DNA of 40,535 nucleotides, taken from contig CALVZO010000031.1 of NCBI GenBank assembly GCA_944372545.1, forward strand, positions 1-40,535, written 5' to 3'. The position numbers were made by a program, and so were the translations under genes. The notes under the pieces were generated by a model. It made no database searches. It saw only the letters and a list, made by a program, of their open reading frames with translations, and had not been told where the DNA came from. Below are positions 24,170 through 30,616 of the stretch, piece by piece. This DNA is from an uncultured Bacilli bacterium (GTDB lineage Bacteria > Bacillota_I > Bacilli_A > RF39 > UBA660). Numbering within the stretch: position 1 is the stretch's first letter; each line of letters starts with the position of its first letter.

Positions 24170-25258
24170 ATGGACAAATACGAATTAGATTATGAAGATT
24201 ATTGCAATATTAAAAGATTATTTAATTTATATAAAGAAATTGAAGAAGTATATGATGAGTTACTCCAATTAGAATTTGAAAATAAACAAAATACACCGAT
24301 ATATGATCAATTTTTAAGAATGCTAAAAAAGTTTCGAGAAGAAGAAAATGATATTTTAGAGTTTTTAGTAACAAGTAACGAAGCAAATGATGCGATTATT
24401 GAATATATAATTCCAAGTTATCCGGAATTAGAAACAGAAATTGAATTAATAAAAAATGAAGAAATTAACCTTTATAATTTAAGATTATTTAATAAACTTT
24501 TAAATTGGCAAACAGATGATTATGGTTTTGAAGATATTGAAGATATTGAAGATATTGAAGATATTGAAGATATTGAAGATATTGAAGATATTGAAGATAT
24601 TGAAGATATTGAAAATATTGAAAATAATAGTGAAGATGAATTTGAAAACGATGAAAATGCCTTTATTTTTTATGTTTTCAATGTTGTTAAAGATCATGAT
24701 GATGAAGTTGTTTTTGAAAATTCTATGGAAAGTGATTTTTTAAATACTTTTTTAGCCATTATAACTAAAACATTATCTTTATGTGATAATGATACAATTA
24801 CATCAATTTTATTGAAATTTAAGTATCAATTATTATTTGTTTTTAATACTCTTGAAGATACTTATATTGATAAAAATTTTAATTTTGATAAGTTATATAT
24901 TGGTTCAAAAATTACCTCTGAAATTCAAAATCGTGGTATAGATGAATATGAATTTTATATTAATGAATATTTAGATAATTTTTTAAATAATCAAATAATA
25001 TCTTTAATTGATAATTCTGATAATTTAAGTGAAAATATTTCTAAAATTGAAATAACTAAAATTATAGTTAGATCTATTTTATTATTTTTAAAAAGAGAAG
25101 AAGTAACTAAATTTCAAACTTTATTAGATACTATTTTAAGTAATTTTATTGATGATGAAAAAACCAAAAATGAAATACTAAATGATATATTTATAAACTA
25201 TAATACTGATTTAGAATTACCAAATATTTTAACATTTTATCCTAATAGAGGAAGATAA
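24170..25258 (+). CDS. hypothetical acidic protein with a (Glu-Asp-Ile) repeat linker
   Basis: I do not recognise this 362-residue protein. It has no signal peptide or membrane segment and is rich in Glu, Asp, Asn and Ile. An N-terminal helical region (about 1-117) is joined to a C-terminal helical region (about 160-362) by nine perfect Glu-Asp-Ile triplets (about 121-147) plus decayed copies. The linker is coded by a 9-bp tandem repeat. The start is supported by GGTGGGGG upstream of the ATG and by a SigA promoter. It is a single-gene unit between two terminators. The DNA repeat also leaves other frames open on both strands; those are not genes. Confidence 0.7.
   Translation: MDKYELDYEDYCNIKRLFNLYKEIEEVYDELLQLEFENKQNTPIYDQFLRMLKKFREEENDILEFLVTSNEANDAIIEYIIPSYPELETEIELIKNEEINLYNLRLFNKLLNWQTDDYGFEDIEDIEDIEDIEDIEDIEDIEDIEDIENIENNSEDEFENDENAFIFYVFNVVKDHDDEVVFENSMESDFLNTFLAIITKTLSLCDNDTITSILLKFKYQLLFVFNTLEDTYIDKNFNFDKLYIGSKITSEIQNRGIDEYEFYINEYLDNFLNNQIISLIDNSDNLSENISKIEITKIIVRSILLFLKREEVTKFQTLLDTILSNFIDDEKTKNEILNDIFINYNTDLELPNILTFYPNRGR
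24530..24619 (+). repeat. 9-bp tandem repeat GAAGATATT, nine perfect copies plus one variant
   Basis: Copies start every 9 bases from 24530 to 24602; the tenth (24611-24619) has G to A at one position, and GAAAATAAT follows. Copy number can change without breaking the frame, altering the linker by three residues each time. Confidence 0.95.
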
Positions 25259-25261
25259 GCA

Positions 25262-25298
25262 TAAAAAAACTACATTTTATTCAATGTAGAATTTTTTT
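25262..25298. terminator. bidirectional terminator between the repeat protein gene and capA
   Basis: CTACATT (25270-25276) pairs with AATGTAG (25283-25289), A-run before and T-run after, between converging genes. Confidence 0.85.
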
Positions 25299-26508
25299 AT
25301 TCTGTACTAGTGTTTGGAAGTGGGGCAATATTTATATTTTCATTATATTGCTTTAATACTTTACTAAATTCTTCATAAACACTTTCATAATTTTTTAAAT
25401 ATTTTTCTTCCATTTTACTAAAAGGTATAACTAAATATTCTCTTTGGGCTCCACTTGAAGAACGATAAGTATAATTTAAATCAGCCCCAATATTATCTAT
25501 TGTAATAGTAGTTGTATTGTTTTCTGTATCAACAACTTTTGTAATATCTAAAGTAGCAAACATACCAATAACACCAACTTTTCTAACCCAGGCTTCTTCT
25601 GCTCCCATTTGATTAGAAATAAAATTACCAAAAGAGTAGAATACAACAGTATCATCAATCATTTCCCAAGGTTCAATACAATGTGAGTGTGTTCCTAAAA
25701 TAATATCAACACCATTATCTGCTAAAAATTTGGCTTGACTTCTTTGTGTATCTGTTGCGTTTTGTACATACTCACTTCCCCAGTGCATTGCTACAATTAA
25801 AATATCAACTTTATCACGAACAGCAGCAATATCTTCTAAAACTTGTTCTTCGTTCCATACATTAACTATAAATGGCTCATTAGCAAGTTCACTTTTACCT
25901 AATCCATTGGTACCATATGTATAAGATAACATTGTATAAGTTATCCCATTTGCTTCCATTATTTTATAATTAGAACGCGCTTTGCTACTACTAGCCATAC
26001 CGGTTGCTAATACTCCTTCTTGAGATTCCCACCAACTAGCATATTTTTTGGCACTATCGCCACCCATATCCATTGAGTGATTAGTAGCAAGACTAATTAA
26101 ATTAAAACCAGTATCAAGCATATCTTCACCAAACTGACTAGGCCCATTAAATCTAGGATATCCACTATAGGCTTTAGAATCATCAAATATAGTTTCTTGA
26201 TTATAATATTTAATATCATAATCTTTAATTAATTCTTTTGTATAAGTTAGCATATTAGAAAAATCATATGTTCCATTAGTTTTTCCTGCATTATAAACAG
26301 TTGAGTGTAAAAGAGCATCTCCAGTTGCAATTAAACTTGCTTTATAAGTTTTTATTGGATTTTCTTTTTCTTTCTCTTCTTCTTTATTAAAAATTGAATT
26401 GTTATCATCTTTTATAAGCATACTTTTTACTCCCCAAAAACCAACTAATACAATAACAAGAAATATAATTAAGGAAATTCTTTTTGTTTTTCTTTTTAAT
26501 CTTGCCAT
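25297..26508 (-). CDS. CapA-family metallophosphoesterase-like protein, membrane anchored
   Basis: The 403-residue protein has a basic N-terminus and one membrane helix (about 10-30), then a CapA/PgsA-type domain (PGA_cap) of the calcineurin-like fold: SLIATGDALLHSTVY (about 58-72), YYNQETIF, NLISLATNHSMDMG, ILIVAMHWGSEY and DIILGTHSHCIEPWE with FYSFGNFI. CapA proteins take part in poly-gamma-glutamate capsule synthesis, but many stand-alone homologues have unknown substrates; no capB or capC gene is near. The predicted site of action is the outer face of the membrane. Its ATG shares one base with the hit stop (TAATG), so the two are coupled. Confidence 0.88.
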   Translation of the reverse strand: MARLKRKTKRISLIIFLVIVLVGFWGVKSMLIKDDNNSIFNKEEEKEKENPIKTYKASLIATGDALLHSTVYNAGKTNGTYDFSNMLTYTKELIKDYDIKYYNQETIFDDSKAYSGYPRFNGPSQFGEDMLDTGFNLISLATNHSMDMGGDSAKKYASWWESQEGVLATGMASSSKARSNYKIMEANGITYTMLSYTYGTNGLGKSELANEPFIVNVWNEEQVLEDIAAVRDKVDILIVAMHWGSEYVQNATDTQRSQAKFLADNGVDIILGTHSHCIEPWEMIDDTVVFYSFGNFISNQMGAEEAWVRKVGVIGMFATLDITKVVDTENNTTTITIDNIGADLNYTYRSSSGAQREYLVIPFSKMEEKYLKNYESVYEEFSKVLKQYNENINIAPLPNTSTE

Positions 26509-26867
26509 TATTTTAGTACCTCATAAACTTTTGTTACTTCAAGTTCACTTCTTGTTCCATGATTAGGAAGTAAATGCATATGATAATGTTTTATTTTTTG
26601 CGCATTTCCATAATTTACACAAATTGATAATTCTTTTGCATTTAATCTTTCCATAATATGTTTTGTATATTTTTTAGCAATTTCATTAATATGAACAACC
26701 AAATCACTAGGTAAATCCATAAATGTATCATAATGTTTTTTAGGAATTATCAAAGTATGTCCATCAACATTAGGATAAGCGTCCATAATAACCATTACTA
26801 AATCATCTTCATATAATTTCAAAGTTGGCACTTCGCCATTAATAATTTTACAAAATAAACACTCCAT
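26508..26867 (-). CDS. HIT-family nucleotide hydrolase
   Basis: HIT proteins hydrolyse nucleoside phosphoramidates and dinucleotides. The 119-residue protein starts with ECLFCKIINGEVPT, has the DGHTLIIPKKHYDTF segment and ends with the histidine triad in KHYHMHLLP. The first two cysteines of the usual zinc site are present (CLFC), as in bacterial Hit. The cognate substrate is unknown. GGTGG precedes the ATG at 26865-26867, with an extended -10 promoter at 26883-26891. The capA-like gene is coupled downstream by a one-base overlap. Confidence 0.9.
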   Translation of the reverse strand: MECLFCKIINGEVPTLKLYEDDLVMVIMDAYPNVDGHTLIIPKKHYDTFMDLPSDLVVHINEIAKKYTKHIMERLNAKELSICVNYGNAQKIKHYHMHLLPNHGTRSELEVTKVYEVLK

Positions 26868-26882
26868 AATACCACCATCTAA

Positions 26883-26891
26883 ATTGTAACA
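26883..26891 (-). promoter_or_regulatory. extended -10 promoter of hit-capA
   Basis: Minus strand TGT then TACAAT (26888-26883), an extended -10. The -35 region is only T-rich. Confidence 0.45.
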
Positions 26892-26948
26892 GAAATATCA
26901 AAAAATAAAAAGTGGTAAATAAATTTGTATTCATTTTTAGGCATTTCG

Positions 26949-26957
26949 CATAAATTA
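26949..26957 (+). promoter_or_regulatory. SigE/SigK-like -10 element before cotE
   Basis: CATAAATTA fits CATAnnnTA and six of eight bases of the SigE -10. No convincing -35 is found at the right spacing. cotE in B. subtilis is read by SigE and SigK, which is the only reason to propose it. Confidence 0.3.
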
Positions 26958-26976
26958 AATTAGAGGAGTGATAAAT

Positions 26977-27507
26977 TTGTCTAACTTTAGAGAAATTGTA
27001 ACTAAAGCCGTTATTGGAAAAGCAAAAAAAACAAGTGGGGGAAGTTACAAAATAACGACTGATGAAGTACCAAATACTATTTTAGGTTGTTGGGTTATAA
27101 ATCATAGTTTTAATGGTACAAATAATTTAGGAAGTGTTTTAATAAATGGAGCATTCGATATTAATGTTTGGTATTCTTATGATAATGATACAAAAACTGG
27201 CGTTACAACCAAAAGATTTACTTACACCGATAAAATGAATATTCCACTTAAAAACGATAGCATTTTAGATAATAATTCCGAAATAATTGTAAGAAGTTTG
27301 AAACAACCAACAGTTACTAATGTTGATATTGTAGATGGTGTAGTTAATTTAACTATTGAAAAAGAATTGGGTGTAGAAATTGTTGGTAACACTAAAGTTA
27401 AAGTTTCAGTAGAAGATTTTGATGATGACTATGAAGAAGTAATTGATGAAGAAATTGAAAATGAAATAGATAATTTAGAAGAAGACTATTTAGATAAGAA
27501 GGAATAA
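26977..27507 (+). CDS. cotE: outer spore coat morphogenetic protein CotE
   Basis: CotE assembles the outer spore coat. The 176-residue protein matches Bacillus CotE in length and pattern: SNFREIVTKAVIGKAKK, then NTILGCWVINHSFN, INGAFDINVWYSYDNDTKTG and EIVGNTKVKVSVEDF. The tail is acidic (about 150-176), as in CotE. I take TTG at 26977 as start, giving MSNFREI as in CotE and placing GAGGAG eight bases upstream; the upstream GTG at 26968 lies in that site. This is the clearest sporulation gene in the window. It stands alone, divergent from hit-capA. Confidence 0.88.
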   Translation: MSNFREIVTKAVIGKAKKTSGGSYKITTDEVPNTILGCWVINHSFNGTNNLGSVLINGAFDINVWYSYDNDTKTGVTTKRFTYTDKMNIPLKNDSILDNNSEIIVRSLKQPTVTNVDIVDGVVNLTIEKELGVEIVGNTKVKVSVEDFDDDYEEVIDEEIENEIDNLEEDYLDKKE

Positions 27508-27644
27508 TTTAAAGGGCTATCTATTGAAAAAGATAGTAATTTAAGGTATCGTGAATATGGCAAGAGATATTGACATAAAATAAAAAAAGGGAACATTCAG
27601 TTTATCGTGCTTAATTTCTACTCAAAATACATTAAGTTAGATTA
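27508..27644 (+). other. gap after cotE with a short hairpin
   Basis: CTATCT (27517-27522) and AGATAG (27531-27536) form a small stem without a U-run. A TTGACA at about 27573 has no matching -10. I see no gene or named RNA here. Confidence 0.3.
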
Positions 27645-27682
27645 GACATTTAATTCAATGAAGAATTAAGTGTCATTTTTTT
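27645..27682 (+). terminator. terminator downstream of cotE
   Basis: A 12-bp stem (27645-27656 with 27663-27674, one G-U), 6-nt loop, seven T (27676-27682). Confidence 0.8.
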
Positions 27683-27710
27683 ATTGCTTACAAAAAAGCA
27701 AGAAAAAAAT

Positions 27711-27744
27711 ATATACAGTCAACATTTTTTTGTTGACTGTATAT
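27711..27744 (+). repeat. 14-bp perfect inverted repeat over the rpsP -35 box
   Basis: Left arm 27711-27724, loop of six T, right arm 27731-27744. TTGACT, the -35 of rpsP, is in the right arm. It could be an operator or a cruciform; it is followed by AATATT and not by a U-run for either strand. Confidence 0.85.
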
Positions 27745-27761
27745 AATATTAATGGTATACT
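27733..27761 (+). promoter_or_regulatory. SigA promoter of rpsP-khpA
   Basis: TTGACT (27733-27738), 17-bp spacer, TATACT (27756-27761). Confidence 0.8.
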
Positions 27762-27789
27762 TACTTTAGTAAAAAAGGAGGCAGAAATT

Positions 27790-28065
27790 ATGGCAGTTAA
27801 ATTAAGATTAAAAAGAATGGGTTCAAAACAAAAACCATTTTATAGAATAGTTGTGGCTGATTCTCGTAGTTCAAGAGATGGTCGCTTTATCGAAACAATT
27901 GGTACTTATGATCCAATTAAAGGTAGCGATAAAGTAACTATCGATGAAGAAAAAGCATTAACTTGGTTAAAAAATGGGGCAGAACCTACTGATACAGTAA
28001 GAAATATTTTATCACATGCTGGTGTTATGAAAAAACATGCTGATTCAAAAAAGAAAACTAAATAG
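27790..28065 (+). CDS. rpsP: 30S ribosomal protein S16
   Basis: S16 binds 16S rRNA early in 30S assembly. The 91-residue protein is of normal length with the conserved [19 protein letters not shown] start, [15 protein letters not shown] and TIGTYDP, and a lysine-rich tail. AAAAAGGAGGC precedes the ATG. I take this ATG and reject in-frame upstream codons, because the promoter lies between. The khpA start follows after 8 nt. In most Firmicutes rimM, trmD and rplS come next; here the operon stops after khpA at a terminator. Confidence 0.97.
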   Translation: MAVKLRLKRMGSKQKPFYRIVVADSRSSRDGRFIETIGTYDPIKGSDKVTIDEEKALTWLKNGAEPTDTVRNILSHAGVMKKHADSKKKTK

Positions 28066-28073
28066 AGGTTTTT

Positions 28074-28319
28074 ATGAATGTAGTAGAATTTGCAGAGTAT
28101 TTAATAAAAAATATTGTCAGAGAACCAGACTTAATTAAAGTATCTTTATTTGAAGCAGATGAAGATATTACTATTTTAGAAATTCTTGTTCCAGAAAGTG
28201 AAATGGGAAGAGTTATTGGTAGAGGTGGTAAAACTTCAACTGCAATTAGAACTTTAATTCAAGCATTCGCAGCAGTTCAAAAAATGCCAAAAGTAAAAAT
28301 CAATATTGATGCATTTTAA
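28074..28319 (+). CDS. khpA: KH-domain RNA-binding protein KhpA
   Basis: KhpA is a small single-KH protein that, with KhpB/Jag, binds RNA and influences cell-wall growth and division. The 81-residue protein carries the KH GxxG loop as IGRGGK (about 52-57) with ILVPESEMGRV before and TAIRTLIQAF after. It starts 8 nt after rpsP, the conserved rpsP-khpA pair. The ribosome binding site is AGAGG at the end of rpsP. Confidence 0.92.
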   Translation: MNVVEFAEYLIKNIVREPDLIKVSLFEADEDITILEILVPESEMGRVIGRGGKTSTAIRTLIQAFAAVQKMPKVKINIDAF

Positions 28320-28345
28320 GGAAGTAGGAAACTATTTCTTTTTTT
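28320..28345 (+). terminator. terminator of rpsP-khpA
   Basis: GAAGTAG (28321-28327), GAAA tetraloop, CTATTTC (28332-28338), seven T (28339-28345). Confidence 0.9.
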
Positions 28346-28390
28346 ATTAATAATTTTTTCTATTTTTAAATACTATTTAATGGTGATAAT

Positions 28391-29008
28391 ATAAAAACTA
28401 TAGGTCTTATATTAAGAGAATTTACGGAAAATGAAAAAGAATTTTTAGGGACAAGAAGAGATTTATTTCAAAAATTATATCAATATGATGTTAATTTATT
28501 AGGCATTCCAATAACAAATGATTTTTATAAAACTAAATCTTTAGTGGATTTATGTGATGGAATTATCTTAAGTGGGGGAGATAATTATACAAAACAAGAT
28601 TTTCTTTTAGTAGATTATCTTTATAAAATAGATAAACCTACTTTAGGAATATGTTTAGGTATGCAAGTAATGGGAATTAATTTTTCTAATTATGTAGAAA
28701 TTAAAGTTAAAAACCATTATAGTTTAGATAAATATGTTCACTATATAACTATTAATGATAATTCAATTCTTAATAAAATCCTAAATAAAAAAAGAATACC
28801 TGTAAATAGTAGACATAATTGTGCCTTAATAAATACAAGGCTAGATATCATAGCAAGAAGTGATGATAAAATAATCGAAGCCATTGAAGATAAAAATAAA
28901 ACATTTTTCTTAGGACTTGCTTGGCACCCAGAGTCATTAAATGATGAATATTCAGAAAAAATATTTGATTATTTCATAAATATAGTAAATAAAAAAACCC
29001 ATTTCTAG
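28391..29008 (+). CDS. class I glutamine amidotransferase-like peptidase (C26, gamma-glutamyl hydrolase type) with AUA start
   Basis: The family removes gamma-glutamyl groups from substrates such as gamma-glutamyl-GABA or folyl-polyglutamate. The protein shows DGIILSGGD, the nucleophile elbow GICLGMQVMG, NSRHN, and the catalytic His-Glu pair in AWHPESL. Family homology starts at IKTIGLILREF, coded from 28391. Between the in-frame TAA at 28367 and a GTG at 28544 there is no ATG, GTG or TTG. GGTG at 28382-28385 lies five bases before ATA at 28391, the exact spacing used by other genes here, so the start codon is AUA, or an ATG lost by mutation. From AUA it is 205 residues. Starting at 28544 would delete the first strand of the fold. 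Confidence 0.75.
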   Translation: MKTIGLILREFTENEKEFLGTRRDLFQKLYQYDVNLLGIPITNDFYKTKSLVDLCDGIILSGGDNYTKQDFLLVDYLYKIDKPTLGICLGMQVMGINFSNYVEIKVKNHYSLDKYVHYITINDNSILNKILNKKRIPVNSRHNCALINTRLDIIARSDDKIIEAIEDKNKTFFLGLAWHPESLNDEYSEKIFDYFINIVNKKTHF

Positions 29009-29025
29009 GTTATTTTAATTTTTTT
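28991..29025. terminator. weak terminator between converging genes
   Basis: AACC (28996-28999) with GGTT (29008-29011), flanked by A-run and T-run, spans the stops at 29008 and 29010. Confidence 0.35.
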
Positions 29026-29174
29026 GCTTCTCTTGCACTAATGATAACAGTTTTACCATCAATTTTTTTCTTTTGTAAGTTTGGCTTTTGAGTCATTTTT
29101 GTTACATTTAAAGCATGACTTCTTAAATTACCACTTAAAGGTTTTTTAGTTGTTATTTTCTTTTTACTTGCCAT
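29010..29174 (-). CDS. rpmB: 50S ribosomal protein L28
   Basis: L28 is a small protein of the large subunit. The 54-residue protein has the family core: GNLRSHALNVTK (about 15-26), then PNLQKKKID and VIISAREAKKLK at the end. It is shorter than the usual 60-64 residues and lacks the cysteine of C+ forms. AAAAAAGGAGGC precedes the ATG at 29172-29174, and a strong promoter lies at 29203-29231. Its stop is one base from the stop of the converging C26 gene. It is isolated, as rpmB often is in Bacilli. Confidence 0.9.
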   Translation of the reverse strand: MASKKKITTKKPLSGNLRSHALNVTKMTQKPNLQKKKIDGKTVIISAREAKKLK

Positions 29175-29202
29175 GACTTTTGCCTCCTTTTTTCACTTAA
29201 AA

Positions 29203-29231
29203 ACTTTACCATATTAGTTATAGTTTGTCAA
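29203..29231 (-). promoter_or_regulatory. SigA promoter of rpmB
   Basis: Minus strand TTGACA (29226-29231), 17-bp spacer, TAAAGT (29203-29208). Confidence 0.8.
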
Positions 29232-29291
29232 TTCCAATTTTGATAAATTTAAAAAAATGGTGGAAATACACCTTTTTTTTAAAAAGTTCAA

Positions 29292-29319
29292 TTGACAAAC
29301 AAAATAATTATAATATAAT
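29292..29319 (+). promoter_or_regulatory. SigA promoter of the DUF4143 ATPase gene (possibly of dnaE-polC as well)
   Basis: TTGACA (29292-29297), 16-bp spacer, perfect TATAAT (29314-29319). Confidence 0.8.
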
Positions 29320-29345
29320 TAAATTAGATAAGGAGTGTATTTCTA

Positions 29346-30599
29346 ATGGAGATAAAAAGAGATTTTTATTTAAACCAGTTAATAAAAAGGAAAGAAAATG
29401 GTCGTATAAAAATTATAACTGGAATAAGAAGATGCGGTAAGTCTTATTTATTAAATCCAATATTTAAAAACTATTTAATTAATGAAGGAATAGATGAAGA
29501 ACATATTATAAATTTAGATTTGGATTATTTTGAAAATAAAAAGTATCACGATCCAAGTGCTTTATTTGAGTATGTAATGAATAAGAGAAAAGATAATAAA
29601 ATGTATTATGTTTTATTAGATGAAATTCAAGAAGTAGAAGATTTTGAAAGTGTGTTAAATAGTTTTTTAGGCAAAGATAATCTTGATGTCTATGTAACTG
29701 GCTCAAATTCAAGATTCTTATCTAATGATATTAAAACTGAATTTAGAGGTAGAGGAGATGAAATAAGAGTATATCCTTTATCATTTAAAGAATTTAGTGA
29801 TGCACTAAATAACAAAGATGAAAGTACTTGGAATGAGTATGTTACTTATGGTGGCATGCCTTATATTTTATCATTAAATTCAAATGAAGAAAAAAGTAAA
29901 TATTTAAAAGATTTTTTTTCTAATACATATTTAAAAGATATTTTAGAAAGAAATAATATTTATAAAAATGAAATATTAGATAAAACTGTCGATATTTTAT
30001 CATCATCAGTGGGTTCTTTAACTAATCCTAAAAAAATTGCCGATACTTTTGTTAGTAATGGCATAAAAGATATAGCACCCAAAACCATTTCAACTTATAT
30101 AAATTATTTATTAGATTCATTTTTGATTGAAAAATCAGAAAGATATGATATAAAGGGGAAAAAATATATTTCTACGCCATCAAAATATTATTTTGTTGAT
30201 GTTGGACTTCGAAATGCAAGACTAAATTTCCGCCAAATTGAACAAAAATATTTAATGGAAAATATTATTTATAATGAATTATTAAGAAGAGGTTTTAACG
30301 TTGATGTTGGTATTGTAGAGCAATATTCCAAAGATAATAATGATGTTACTATAAAAAAACAATTAGAAATAGATTTTGTATGTAATCAAGGAAGTAAAAG
30401 ATATTATATACAATCTGCTCTTAATATAGATGAAGATAGTAAGAAGAGTCAAGAATTAAGACCACTTCTAAATGTCAAAGATTTTTTCAAAAAAATAATT
30501 GTTGTTAAAGATGATATAGTACCTTGGCATACTGAAGATGGAGTTTTAATTATTGGAATTAAAGAATTTTTATTAAATGAAAATAGTTTAGATTTATAA
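29346..30599 (+). CDS. AAA-family ATPase with DUF4143
   Basis: The 417-residue protein has an AAA_14 domain with the Walker A ITGIRRCGKSYLL (about 24-36), Walker B YVLLDEIQEV and the sensor-like VTGSNSRFLS, followed by GRGDEIRVYPLSFKEF. The C-terminal DUF4143 region includes YFVDVGLRNARLN and a restriction-endonuclease-like core with EIDFVCNQGSKRYYIQ. The family is widespread, often mobile, and its function is unsettled. The ATG follows AAGGAGTGTATTTCTA. It has a strong promoter, and dnaE starts 17 nt after its stop with no terminator, so it may share a transcript with both replicase genes. Confidence 0.9.
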   Translation: MEIKRDFYLNQLIKRKENGRIKIITGIRRCGKSYLLNPIFKNYLINEGIDEEHIINLDLDYFENKKYHDPSALFEYVMNKRKDNKMYYVLLDEIQEVEDFESVLNSFLGKDNLDVYVTGSNSRFLSNDIKTEFRGRGDEIRVYPLSFKEFSDALNNKDESTWNEYVTYGGMPYILSLNSNEEKSKYLKDFFSNTYLKDILERNNIYKNEILDKTVDILSSSVGSLTNPKKIADTFVSNGIKDIAPKTISTYINYLLDSFLIEKSERYDIKGKKYISTPSKYYFVDVGLRNARLNFRQIEQKYLMENIIYNELLRRGFNVDVGIVEQYSKDNNDVTIKKQLEIDFVCNQGSKRYYIQSALNIDEDSKKSQELRPLLNVKDFFKKIIVVKDDIVPWHTEDGVLIIGIKEFLLNENSLDL

Positions 30600-30616
30600 A
30601 AAAAGAGAGGCTAATT

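Noticed and set aside
24500-24743. Extra genes in other frames over the 9-bp repeat (both strands)
   Set aside because: They consist of Leu-Lys-Ile or Phe-Asn-Ile repeats created by the microsatellite and lack ribosome binding sites.
28544-29008. C26 hydrolase starting at GTG 28544
   Set aside because: This would remove about 51 residues of conserved fold, and no ribosome binding site precedes it.
29255-29282. Terminator GGTG...CACC plus eight T
   Set aside because: Only a 4-bp stem and no gene ends upstream on the plus strand; it may be chance.
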